In this document: piece after piece, positions 1 to 11,226 of the stretch
Numbering within the stretch: position 1 is the stretch's first letter
Layout: every line of letters starts with the position of its first letter
From: Paragorgia papillata
Taxonomy: Eukaryota > Cnidaria > Anthozoa > Scleralcyonacea > Coralliidae
Reading direction: 5' to 3'
NCBI GenBank assembly: GCA_035771165.1
Contig: JAWNZC010000014.1
Location: 2,145,001 to 2,209,000, forward strand
Length of the DNA stretch: 64,000 nucleotides
Position numbers and translations under genes: made by a program
The notes under the pieces: model-generated
Seen by the model: the letters and a program-made list of their open reading frames with translations, nothing else
Told to the model about the DNA's origin: nothing
The model's database searches: none

Positions 1-217
1 CTTTTTAAAACCAAGGCAAAGACGAATTATCGAATTTTACTAGAAATACATACACGCCACAACCCCTCGCCCGCATCAAAAGGAAGCGTTTTACGATACA
101 AGGATTAAAACCAACTACGACTACAGAACGAAAAAACGAACATTACATCAGCTTAACCACATTTACGGTAGCAGTAGCGGTAGTGGAAGTGTGATCTGAA
201 CCTCGCTATTACGTAGG
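1..217. other. Unassigned left edge
   Basis: No gene or repeat is recognised here. It lies just upstream of the 5' LTR remnant, and the missing 5' part of that LTR cannot be found in it. Low-information AT-rich sequence. Confidence 0.4.
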
Positions 218-221
218 TACA

Positions 222-317
222 CGAGGAAGCACGTCCATCTTGTAATCCTAGATTGTGTAAATAAATGTGTGTTTGTTTGTAAGAAAGTATTCGTTTATTC
301 TGTGCACAAACACCACA
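222..317 (+). repeat. 5' LTR remnant, followed by a primer-binding-like site
   Basis: Matches the 3' LTR from its middle to its CA end. The sequence that follows (TTCTGGCAACGAGGAT, 318-333) sits where a tRNA primer-binding site should be and resembles sites seen next to metazoan Gypsy LTRs. The primer tRNA was not identified. Confidence 0.7.
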
Positions 318-397
318 TTCTGGCAACGAGGATGTAAAAGAACCTGATAAATACAACTTACAAGACCAAGAGTTAAATCTGTGGAGATTTCAGCGAA

Positions 398-1353
398 ATG
401 GCGGTTTGTTTATCAGAATTACCGGTTCCCAAAGCGTTCGACACTGTTGGCGAGCCTGCCACGCTTCAGCAACGCTGGGCTATTTGGAAGACAAAATTTG
501 AACTTTTCTGTGCCGCTTCGGGGATTAAAGATGCAAAACAGCAGCGACCTTTACTCCTTCACCTTGCTGGGACTGGGATACGCGAGATTTTTAAAAGTAT
601 TCCCGACGACAAGAAAGGCGAAGAGAAAGACTACAAGAAGGCTATGGACGCCTTAACCAAACATTTTCAACTAAAGAAAAACGTTCCTCTCGCTCGCCAA
701 GTCTTCCTCACCGCAAAGCCAAATCCAGGTGAGCGTATTAACAATTTCGTGACTATACTTCAAACATTAGCTAATCACTGTGATTATAACGAGGAGAAAG
801 ACAACCAAATACGCGATCGTACTCTAACTTTCATCAAGGATAAACATTTTTTTTATTTTAACAAGTTTAATTTGGTAAATAATAATAATAATAATAATGA
901 TAACAAGAGAACCAAATAAGGCTGAACACGAACGGGACAAGTCCCATGCGAGGTGTTAGAAAAGCCAAGTTATACCGAGACATTGACCTCACTCTTGGCA
1001 AGTTACTTGACATTGTCACCACCTACCACGATACGGAGGCACTTGTCCTTGTGCCTGAAAACCATGTGAAGCAAACACTTGGGAAGCAAAACAACACATC
1101 TACAAAATTCCAGGGACGTTGTCACAGATGTAATAAAGTTAGCCATTTTGCAAGGGATTTTGCAAATGTAGTCAAAATCACCTGTGCGAAAAATGTGGTA
1201 AATCTGGCGATTTACCACATTTTTCGCACAGGTGATTTTGACATTTCGAGATCTGTTGCAAGTCCAAACAGACTGGTGGAAAGTCATCCAAGCAGGGCAA
1301 GACACCAACAAAGGAACGAAGCAGCCCCACAACGTTCGTTCAATGGTCCCTGA
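398..1353 (+). pseudogene. Gypsy gag remnant
   Basis: The reading frame from 398 gives a retrotransposon gag-like protein: capsid-like helices with WAIWKTKFELF and a tail near INNFVTILQTLANHC. It breaks in an AAT-rich stretch (879-900) and resumes in another frame at about 946. A zinc-knuckle-like CHRCNKVSHFARD is visible near 1120-1155, but its last Cys is lost. The second knuckle is disrupted by a 34-bp perfect foldback (1171-1242). It is not functional as read. Confidence 0.75.
1171..1242. repeat. 34-bp perfect hairpin inside gag
   Basis: Positions 1171-1204 are the exact reverse complement of 1209-1242, with a 4-base TGGC loop. The left arm encodes a CEKCGKSG zinc-knuckle fragment in one frame, so the right arm looks like an inverted copy of coding sequence. 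Confidence 0.9.
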
Positions 1354-1429
1354 TAAACCTGTAAAGATGATGGTGATGATGTTGATTATACTATGCCTTC
1401 TCAACAGACGGAAACCATGGCCCAGGCAC

Positions 1430-1932
1430 ATTGGAACTCTTAGTTCAAGATAAGTCATTAGATGTTATAGTTGACTCAGGTGCAAGTTGTAATTTAATGT
1501 CTGCAGAAGCATTTGATTCATTGTCAAGGGGGGAAATTCCTTTAACACCATGTAAAAAACAAGTATATCCATATGTATCTGCTTTTAGAGCTTAAAAGAA
1601 GTTGCCATCTTAATGTATGTGTACCAGAAACAAACATAATTAAGTATGCAAAATTATACATAGTTCCTGGCAGTGCAGCAACTTTATTAGGTCGAGAACT
1701 GTCGGAATTGCTCGGCATTCTAATCGGCACTCTAATCGGCATTCTCCGAGTAGGCGTGCAGGCAAATAGTTGCAATGTAAATACCATGAATAGTCAGCTA
1801 GATAAGAAAGCTTCTCTCAAGGCTAAATACCCCAGGGTTTTTGAAGGGTTAGGTAAACTTAAGGGTTTTCAACTTAAGCGGTTACATATTGACCAAAGTG
1901 TTAAACCTGTATCACATGCAGCCATTACGTAG
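1430..1932 (+). pseudogene. Gypsy aspartic protease and linker remnant
   Basis: Around 1440-1530 one frame reads as a retroviral-type aspartic protease, with an active-site-like DSGAS preceded by hydrophobic residues and followed by NLMSAEAF. The frame then breaks. ORF pieces at 1573-1932 continue into the region before RT and include VPETNIIKYAKLYIVPG and GRELSELLGI. It is too broken to be active. Confidence 0.6.
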
Positions 1933-2089
1933 AATTCCTTTTACTCACAGGGAAAAGGTCAATGAGAAGCTGGGGCAACTTGAGAAGCTTGGTGTAATTT
2001 ATAACTGAAGTAGAAAGTCCGACCAGTTGGATCAACCCCCTAGTAGCAGTTGAAAAACTGAATGGAGATGTACGTATATGCATACGCAG

Positions 2090-3232
2090 TTTAAACCTGT
2101 GTATTACAGGCGTTATGTTGACGACTCGTTCATTTTATTCAAATCGCCGGATCATATTAAACCTTTCCTTGAGTACCTAAATTCTCAACACACCTGCATA
2201 AATTTTACTTGCGAAATCGAATCTAATAAATCACTTCCAATTTCTTGATATTAATTTGCAACGCTCCAATGGTTCTTTCGTTACTTCGGTTTACCGAAAA
2301 CCAACATTTACAGGCCTGTTTACTAATTTCGAGAGCTTCTTACCGATTATTTATAAGAAAGGTCTTATTTTCACTCTCCTTTTTCGCTATTTTCACATAA
2401 GTTCATCTTATTCTATTTTTCACGATGAACTCGAGAAGCTTAAAATTTTACTTAAACAAAATGGACATCCGGCTAAATTTTTAGATCATTGTTTTCGAAT
2501 TTTTTTGGATAAAATATTTAATCCTCCGGTTAAAATCCTCACAGTTCCTAAACTATCACTCTCTCTAATTTTACAATACACTGGAGATCATGGGCTCCAA
2601 ATTCGTCAACAAGTCAAAAAATTACCAACTTCAGCCTTTCCTCTCATCCAACTTCGCGTTGTCTTCCGACCTGTCTGTCGCTTTTCGATTTTTTTCCGTT
2701 TCAAAGACCGACTGACGCCAGGCATCGTATGTCGGCGAAACATGCCGACTTCTATACACTAGGGTATCGGAACATATGGGTATTTCGGCCTATACCGGAA
2801 AAGCACTTTCAGTGTCTACCATGTCCAGCATTCTGGCACACAAGATAAAAACTGGACACGATGTTTCTTTTGACGACTTTTCAATTATATCGTCAGGTTC
2901 TAACAAATTGGATGTTCTTCTTCGAGAAAGCTTGTTAATTTCTAAGTTTAAACCCTCTCTTAACGCTAACATTAGATAATTTCCCTTAGCACTCTTTTAG
3001 AAGTTGTTTTTTTCTTTACGGTGTGGTGTCTCTTCAGTCTTCACCAGTTTGACAATTCATTTGTCTTACATCACCTTTTCTGTCACCTTGTCTGTCACCT
3101 TATCACTTTCTATTTATGTAACTAGTTAAGCTATTTAAGTCACCTTCATGTATGTATATTTATCACTCTGATGATGTTACGTGTAGTAACGAAACGTTAG
3201 TAAATATTTTCAAAATTATTTTTTGTTATGGT
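2090..3232 (+). mobile_element. Penelope-like element fragment (RT and GIY-YIG), inserted in the Gypsy pol
   Basis: The Gypsy RT is interrupted after about 2090 and resumes near 3295. The intervening DNA encodes a different RT: RYVDDSF in the palm followed by FLDINLQRSNG and VYRKPTFTG, typical of Penelope-like and related RTs. Further down, the ORF at 2776-2979 ends in a helix containing LDVLLRESLLISKFKPSLN, which fits the C-terminal part of a GIY-YIG endonuclease domain. Stops and frameshifts make it dead. A hairpin motif CTGATGA-stem-GAAAC lies at its 3' end (3168-3202). Confidence 0.72.
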
Positions 3233-3294
3233 TTTGTTTAAAGCAGTATGCTGAGCAATAATATTTCTTACCAGAATTAGATTTCCGCCTGGTT

Positions 3295-3817
3295 CATCCA
3301 TTGCGACAATTTCAACCGTGCTATCCTGAGAGAGAAACATCCAGTACCAACCATCGAAGAAACCCTGCAAGAGATCTTTAATGCTAAAGTATTTAGCAAG
3401 CTTGATCTTAACATGGCCTTCCAGCAAACAGAGTTAGATCCAGAGTCACGTGATATTACCACCTTTGCAGCCCCGAATGGCCTCTACCAGTACAAGCGGT
3501 TATTGTTTGGGATCAACATGGCCACTGAAAAGTTCCAAAACCTAATCTGGCAAGTCCTCAAACATTGTCCAGGAACACACAACCTGCATGATGACATCTT
3601 GGTGGTGGGACAGAATGAAGAGGAACATGACGACAACCTCGAGAAAGCTCTTCGAAAACTAGAAGAAAGTGGTCTGACACTCAACTATGAGAAATGCATA
3701 GTGGGAGCCAGCAGCATGGTCTACATGGGAGATATACTATCAACTGACGGACTGCAGCTGTCAGAAAAGAGAGTCGAAGCCATCGCAGAGGCACCAGCTC
3801 TGAGGAACCCAGTTTGA
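3295..3817 (+). pseudogene. Gypsy reverse transcriptase remnant
   Basis: The frame at 3413-3817 reads as the Ty3/Gypsy RT palm: FNAKVFSKLDLNMAFQQ, then YQYKRLLFGINMA, then a catalytic box reading HDDILV where YVDD or HDDI is expected, and SGLTLNYEKC. Upstream residues in a second frame (near 3295-3400) supply the HPVPTIEETLQEIF segment. It is interrupted by the Penelope-like insertion and by a stop near 3817. Confidence 0.8.
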
Positions 3818-3839
3818 GGTAAGGAGTTTCCTTGGTTCT

Positions 3840-4494
3840 GTGCAATTTTGTCCAAAGCTCATCACACAGTTTGCAACTATTTCTGCTCCCCTATGGGATC
3901 TTACGTGTAAGAATGCAACATGGCAATTGGGTGCTAAAGAAGAAGCAGCGTTTACGCAGATCAAGAGCCTACTAACACAAGGTTCGACAACCAGAGTCAC
4001 AACCGATGCGTCCCCAGTTGGTCTCGGAGCAATACTTGAGCAAAAACAACCGGATGGTCAGTTCCGACCAGTCTACTATGCAAGTCGCAAGCTAAGCAAG
4101 GTCGAACAGCACTATTCCCAATTTGAGAGGGAAGCACTAGCCGTGAAGTGGGCTTGTGAGAAGTTCTATGTTTCTCTATGGAACTGAGTTTGAGATCTGT
4201 GCAGACCACAAGCCCCTGCTCACCCTGCTAGGACCAAACTCTAAACCTCCATCAGCCAGAATCGAACGGTGGCTGTTGTACCTGCACTGGCAATTCAGTT
4301 ATGTCGTCACACATATACAAGGGAAAGACAACTCAGCTGACGCCCTAAGCCGCCTCCCAGTCGGTCTGTCCAGAACAACGATGCAAGGGAGACCAAAGCA
4401 TATGCATGCAGCATTGCAAGCCAAGCAGCACCTGGTGCTCTCACCCCCAAACAAGTTGAGATTGCTTCAGAAAAAGATACAACCTCGAAGCTAG
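3840..4494 (+). pseudogene. Gypsy RNase H remnant
   Basis: The frame from 3840 contains VTTDASPVGLGAIL (catalytic Asp of RNase HI), RPVYYASRKLSKVEQHYSQFEREALAVKWACEKF in outline, and, after a frame change near 4187, the DHKPLLTLLG and QGKDNSADALSRLP motifs. Order and spacing match Gypsy RNase H. The frame break makes it inactive. Confidence 0.8.
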
Positions 4495-4541
4495 TTCGAG
4501 ATGCAATCACTAGTGGAGACTGGATTCGTCTCTCTGGTACT

Positions 4542-5425
4542 ATGTATAAAGTAGTATCAGATGAACTGTGGGTCTTGGGGCGGTTGATCATGCGTGGAAA
4601 CCGCATTGTAATGCCTGAGCGTTTGTGGAAACAAACAATAACACTGGCACACGAAGGACACCAGGGGATGGTCCGTACCAAAGCGAGACTACGTGAAAAG
4701 GTATGGTGGCCACGCATGGATAAACAAGTGGAACAACTCATCAAAGCTTGCTACCCATGTCAGTTAGTTGGACCACGAAGCAAACCAGAACCAGTTAGAT
4801 CCACGACACTACCAGAAGGTCCATGGAGCGACATAGCCATATACCTCGTTGAAATACCTGGAAACCACCTGCTAGTAGCAATCGACAACTACTCCCGATG
4901 GCCCGAAGTAGCCGTACTTGAGAAGACAGATGCACAGCAATTGTTATCACCGCTATGGAAGCAATGTTTCGGACACATGGGCTTCCCGTGAGTGTACGAA
5001 GTGACAACGGACCGCCCTTTGCTTCCAAAGAATTTGAAGCTTTTCTGGTGTACCTGGGAATAGAGCACAAGAAAGGTATTCCATACTGGCCCCAAAGTAA
5101 TGGCGAGGTGGAGAGGTGCAACCAGACCATCCTGAAAGCAATAAGAATTGCTAACCTCCAAGGAACCAAGTGAAAGCAAGCGTTGGAGAACTTCCTTTTC
5201 CAATATCGAACGACACCCCACACCACGACTGGAATGTCACCAGCCTAACTGCTCATGGGTAGAACGCTTCATGACAAACTGCCAAGATTGAAAATCCCAA
5301 GTGACAGAGCAACAGAGGCACAATGGCAACAGCTACTCAAAGAGAGAGATGCCCTTGGAAAACTAAGACAGAAAGAGTATGCTGACACTAAGAGATCTGC
5401 AGAGTATAGCAATATCGAGGAAGGT
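4542..5425 (+). pseudogene. Gypsy integrase remnant
   Basis: The N-terminal HHCC zinc domain is visible (HEGHQG ... CYPCQ), then the DDE core: AIDNYSRWPEVA with the first Asp, VRSDNGPPF with the second, and a WPQSNGEVERCNQ segment holding the Glu. A frame break falls near 4990 and stop codons lie at 5173 and 5250. The C-terminal part is cut by the foldback element at 5433 and its tail resumes after 5838 (KDGNAVVVE, HLKKLV). Confidence 0.8.
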
Positions 5426-5432
5426 GATGAGG

Positions 5433-5837
5433 CAACCTCGTACCCAGGGCCATTTGTAGGGAACTGGGCCAAGATGGCGGGAACAAATGGCCCTGGTGGA
5501 GGCCAGGCTATCTCAGCCTCTGATTGGTCAAAAGCTTATGGCGTAAATCAGACGGTTTCAGTTTTGTATTTTTTTTTTAAATTGTATTTTGACCTTGTTG
5601 GTTGTTCCTGCACACGGAAATTACGGAAGTTCCGGCACGGGAAATTATATTTTAAACCATGCAATAATTAGGTGTAATTAGGTATAATTACTGTGTAAAG
5701 AACTGAGTTCTAGTTAATAAAATGCGCAATATACTGCGCATTTTGAGCTAGCCTCCACCAGGCCATTTGTTCCCGCCATTTTGTTTTATTCGCCATCTTG
5801 GCCCAGTTCCCTACAAATGGCCCTGGGTACGAGGTTG
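5433..5837. mobile_element. 405-bp foldback MITE inserted in the Gypsy integrase
   Basis: The ends are inverted copies (CAACCTCGTACCCAGGGCC at the left, its complement at the right). The similarity extends inward at least 80 bp with small gaps. It has no coding capacity. It interrupts the integrase C-terminal frame. No clear target-site duplication longer than GG is visible. Confidence 0.8.
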
Positions 5838-6282
5838 GGTGTACTCCTCAGACAGTCCTGAGAAAACAAGTTATCAACTAACTTTGAGCCAGAACCATAC
5901 AAGGTCATCAAAAGGACGGAAATGCAGTTGTAGTTGAAAGTTCAGAAGGTTACACAAAGATGTGCAATGCAGCACACTTGAAGAAACTTGTCAGAACAGA
6001 AAAGCCAGACACCGAACACCAACTCACTGAGCAGTAGGAGTCTCCAGGCAAAGCAAGTGCACCACCAGAGGATGTCCCAGCACCAGCTTCTTCTAAGCCC
6101 CCTGCTGATCTGTACGACCTGTGCACACTAGTAATCTACCATTATGGTCAAAGTACTATGTCCTCATGTTTACATAATTTATCTGGATTTTGACTGTATC
6201 ATCCAGTAGTTAATATTTTTCATTTTCCAGAAAAGAAACTCTTTTGTTGTAATATGAAGTTTAATACTAAGTGAAGGGGAGA

Positions 6283-6426
6283 TGTAGTGCACCGGGTCGT
6301 ATGCGCTCTAAGTATTGTGGGTAACATGTGCTAGGAAGCACGTCCATCTTGTAATCCTAGATTGTGTAAATAAATGTGTGTTTGTTTGTAAGAAAGTCTT
6401 CGTTTATTCTGTGCACAAACGCCACA
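6283..6426 (+). repeat. 3' LTR preceded by a polypurine tract
   Basis: A polypurine tract (GAAGGGGAGA) ends at 6282 and is followed by TGTAGTGC at 6283. The repeat closes with CA at 6426, giving a 144-bp LTR bounded by TG..CA. It contains an AATAAA-type signal in the shared GTAAATAAATGTG segment. Confidence 0.8.
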
Positions 6427-6571
6427 GTGGTAAACTGTCAAGAATAGTTTTAATAACGAAATACTGAAGCTTTGAGCAGAGCCCTTTATCACTGACAGTC
6501 AAATGTGATTTTCTGAGGGCTGGGACACTGAAACCAGATTTTGTTTCAAGGTCAAATATCCCATCCAGTGC

Positions 6572-7268
<697 letters not shown>

Positions 7269-8300
7269 AACTTTATTTAAAATTAAAGAGGGTGACACTT
7301 TATAGTGCAAAGTATACTAACAAACTTGTGGCCCTCAAAAAAAAAAAAAAAAAAAAGTAAAAGAATGTATCTATAACTATATACAGTATATATATATATA
7401 TATATATAATATATAAGGTATAAAGTATAATCAATATCTATAATACATGCATGAAGTATATATACTAGTACTGTACGTAAATTTAAAATCAATAAAAGAC
7501 AACATGAATTGCTTAAATTCTTTCTGATGCTTAGGAAAACAACTGTACAATGAATGCTAAAAAAATATTAATGGAGCTAGACGCACGCAGACGTAATAGC
7601 AGTTTGTTCGAAAGCCTTATGGCGGTGATTGAGAAAGTTCTTCCTGCTTCTGTAACCTGCTATTGTATTTCGGTGTTGAAATACTCTGGAGTAGCATTAA
7701 TTAATAGTACGTTTGTAGATTAATAAAAATTTTCTAATATCCGACTCTACATAAAAAGGTAACCAACCAAGTCTATTGAATAGATCTACTGAGGAATGGC
7801 ATGGTTGAGCGTTAAGGATAACTCTAGATAGCGCAGCGTTTCTGAAGTTTGAATATTTTTACGATATTGTTCTTAATACTACAGTTTGTCCAGGTTGTAC
7901 TACAATAAAGAAATAAAGGTTTAATCATAGCGTTATAAAAGAGAATACATTCAGCTCTAGGCAAGTAAGACTTTTATTTATAGACTTCAATATTCCAATT
8001 CGATCGTTTCGATAGTTTGGTCGCCAGAGCTTCGACATGGGTGTCAAAGCTTAAATCTTCATCTATGTAAAAGCCAGTAATTTGACTTGATGAACTTGTT
8101 CTAATGGTACATCGTTCATCATTACTTGATTTTCAGGGGTAAGCTTTGCCTTGAGACGTTTACCACGAACCAAAATGGATTTAGTCTTAGTCAGAGGCAG
8201 TTTATTGGTAATGGCCCACTTTTCAACATTGGATACTTCAGCTAGAGATAATTTGTCCTTCAGTTCATCCACATCGTTATAATCAGCACGTTCACTCAGC
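7269..8300 (-). pseudogene. 3' end of a CR1/Jockey-like LINE
   Basis: On the minus strand, 8272-8063 encodes a palm/thumb fragment with WAITNKLPLTKTKSILVRGK. In another frame it continues (about 8060-7700) into an LFLYCSTTW-type segment and an LQKR segment, the usual C-terminal part of non-LTR RTs. The 3' UTR runs to 7269 and ends with AATAAAGTTT joined directly to (CTAT)n. It is 5'-truncated near 8300 and broken by several frameshifts. Confidence 0.72.
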
Positions 8301-8680
8301 CGGTAGCAAATTAATTGAAAATTAAATTAACTCGGCAGCTGCATCTTAGCCCTTGATCACTAACAGCCGCAAAACTGGAACACTGCATTTTCTGAAAAAG
8401 ATGTTCCAACTTGCTAGTCATTCTTCAATGCAATGGTCTAGTGCCAGAGTCTTCTCCTTTCCCTCAACAACCCTCAGTCCCAGGGCATAATTTGCACTGT
8501 AAAATTATACTGTATCTTTGGCTTTTCACAAAGGAAATGGCACAGTCCAATTGTTCAACAGTCCAAGTCATCCTGAATTGGATGAAATATTTACTCAAAA
8601 TGGTGAAACTTGTGTTTTCTTAGATTTCAAAATCAGTGTCAATAAGTTACTCTGACAAATTGTCCCAGACATTAAAGTAA

Positions 8681-9541
8681 AACCCTATCTAGACTGGGGG
8701 GGGGGGGGGGGGAGGGGTGGAAAGTACCCACATCGAATCTAAAGCTTTGTAACTTTTTGAGTATCTAAAATAAATGCTTGAAATTTTGTGACTTTTCATA
8801 CCTAGTGTAGTGGAACACTTCTGTGTGTAAAATATTTTTTACACTGATTAGCAATGCCATAGCAACCACATTTTTTATGACATTTGTGACAAAAAGTGCA
8901 AAATTCTGGTTTAATTTAGTTTTTGTTTTTTTTAGTATTTGATTAACTTTAGTATTTTTAATATAATTCCATGAATTTTGTGTTTACTTATTTAAGTTCA
9001 TCTAATGACATCACAAATCTAATATGGTGGAATCCAAGATGGCCAAACAATGACATCATTTAAAGTTACAGATACGGTACTCATAGGATACTCCAGATAA
9101 TATATAAAGATAGAAAATAGAACAATAAAGCTTGATTAATGAATATATAAACATTTACCTTCTTATCACAACTAACTCAATGGCCATAAACCAAATTCTC
9201 CCTAAATTTTTAGGTTTTATAGTTTTATCTTCTCTACTGGCTCTACCTACAGTAATAATCTGAGAGATAATAATTTTAGAGTTTTTCTTGTCTATTATTT
9301 GACTGTATTTCACCTTGTTGTATTTTTAAGTATGACATCACCAATGATGTCCTAGATACGTACATCTGGGGTGACACCAATAAACATTAAAATATTTTGA
9401 ATGTTCTATTAGGCTATTAGCACACCAAGTTTCACTTCAATAGTATAAATACTTTCTGAGATATATATTAACCACAGGCACTTTCCACCCCACCCCTCCC
9501 CAACCCCAGAAGACCAAAAAAAGCCTAGTCTAGATAGGGTT
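8681..9541. mobile_element. piggyBac-like MITE (861 bp)
   Basis: The ends are inverted copies: AACCCTATCTAGACT at the left and AGTCTAGATAGGGTT at the right. Inside each end is a G/C-run segment also in inverted order (GGGGAGGGGTGGAAAGT against ACTTTCCACCCCACCCC). A CCCT start with TTAA after the right end fits the piggyBac superfamily. The left flank reads AAAA instead of TTAA, so the duplication is decayed. No ORF. The family call is inference. Confidence 0.6.
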
Positions 9542-9751
9542 AATTTAAATAATGTGGTCAATTACCCCAATCCTGTGTGATGTCATTTTGGTATCTTATA
9601 TGAAACTTCATTCAAACCACTATAGTGGCAGGCCTGTACATTCTCTAATTATAAGTTCCAGAAAATATCTATATCCCCCTACCTCCATCACAGAATAAAA
9701 AAACAACCAGAAGTTCAACTTGTGTGAAAACTTGTCCTCTTCTTCTCAATG

Positions 9752-9851
9752 AGCATTACACCATCCTACAACACGTGCCATCCTGGTAAGTTCCACTGGC
9801 ACTTTTGATGGTCAGATTTGCCAGTGGAACTTACCAGGATGGTGTAAATGC
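9752..9851. repeat. Foldback repeat
   Basis: GCCAGTGGAACTTACCAGGA (right arm, near 9820-9839) is the exact complement of the left arm near 9781-9800, separated by 18 or so bases. The pairing extends outward (GCATTACACCATCC against GGTGTAAATGC) across a 17-base insertion in the left arm. Confidence 0.8.
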
Positions 9852-11226
9852 ATGGTGACATTTGATGTGCATGCAAGGCAACTGCATGAGGACACTTGGT
9901 TGTTATTAATTCTGTCCCTCAATCCATGGGGGAAGTATGGATATGAAGTAGTGTTTTTGTCACTGGCTAGATGAGAAGATTAATAAATTTCACATTGTGA
10001 TCATATCAGTGGTGATCATACTCCCAAGTGTGTTTTGCCAAAGCAAGTTCTTTTTTAAAGAACAAAACAATTATTGGCCAAGTGTTGTGGGGACATACTG
10101 AACATATGAAAAACCTTATTGCTGAAAATAATACATACATGTACAATTCATAACACACTATGTATCCCTAATCTATTGAGAAATTTATTTGCATACTTAA
10201 AAACACGAGGTTATCCAACAAATCCAATATGGCTGACAGCGAAGTCGCGGGTTCGCAAGCATATTTCTGTTACTTTGTGTTTTGCAATTGCAGGATTACT
10301 TTAAATTGTTGTCAAGACCACAAACCACTTTGCAACGTTACTGAGTCAAAAGCAGTACGTAAACAAGCTTAACAACAGATGTCTGAGATGCAAAATTCAA
10401 TGTTTTGTTTGTGATTTGTTGGCGAGCGCGAGTTCAGTTGTCGTCAAATGTCGGCAAAGAGAAAGTAGATTGTAAACAGAAAGCTTTAGGACTCTACATG
10501 GCTGCAAGCAGGACGAATTTATCGCTCACGGTTCCACGGTATATCTCTCTGAAAGAGTTTGAACTTCGCTTTGAGCATATTTTAAAAACCGCGAACTGTC
10601 CAGTCTTCGCCGTTTAACTCATTGACTGAATTCGTTGATGAAGGCATGGATGATGAAGGCAACGCCATGTCTTCAATATTTTCGCCTGTTGTCACTACGC
10701 TATCTGACTATAAACAGTTCTTGGTTTTAATAGGCAAGTGAAAGCCTGGAAGATTTTCTTTATTAAAACAGAGCTACACTATTGCCAGCAACTCAACCGC
10801 ATTCACGACGCTCAAAAGTCGAAAGTTGGTCGCTGTTAGGACGAAGACGAAGGGCGAGGGAAATCGCCTGGCGATGTTTTGGCGCCTCCCTGAGGTTTGG
10901 CTCTTTGGCCATATATTAAAACTAGCACACCATATTATTTCCAGTAGAAAAAGAAACCAACCTACCTGCTTTCTTTTCAACATTTTTTACAGTTCCAAGT
11001 TCATAATAAAGACGGGAAAAACGCAAACTGGCCAGTCAATTGAACGTCCAAACGAGCGTCCAAAAGTTACCAGCAAAATCGTGGCTCTCCCAAAAGCTTG
11101 TTGCATAAATTATCATACAATAAGCATATTTAGATAATTTGTACGCGGCAAACACTGCGGGCGCAGCTAACTTTTGGATCAAAGAATCAAAGGATTTTAA
11201 TAAGGAAAGTTTCTAATATTTCTAGT
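9852..11226. other. Upstream region of RBBP5
   Basis: No confident gene is seen. Short open frames near 10231-10371 (Cys-rich, starting MADSEVAGSQ) and 10405-10617 may be remnants of a transposon or a divergent gene but cannot be assigned. The RBBP5 promoter should lie just upstream of 11227. No TATA box was recognised. Confidence 0.35.

Larger units (their letters stand above)
218..6426 (+). mobile_element. Decayed Ty3/Gypsy LTR retrotransposon
   Basis: An LTR pair is seen directly: about 95 bases near 222-317 recur at 6331-6426 with few changes. Between them, on the plus strand and in order, lie gag, a zinc-knuckle region, an aspartic protease remnant, RT, RNase H and integrase. This is the Ty3/Gypsy order (PR-RT-RH-INT). 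Many stops and frame changes make it non-functional. It has been split by a Penelope-like fragment (about 2090-3232) and a foldback MITE (5433-5837), so it is older than both. The 5' LTR lacks its first 45 or so bases relative to the 3' LTR. Confidence 0.88.
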
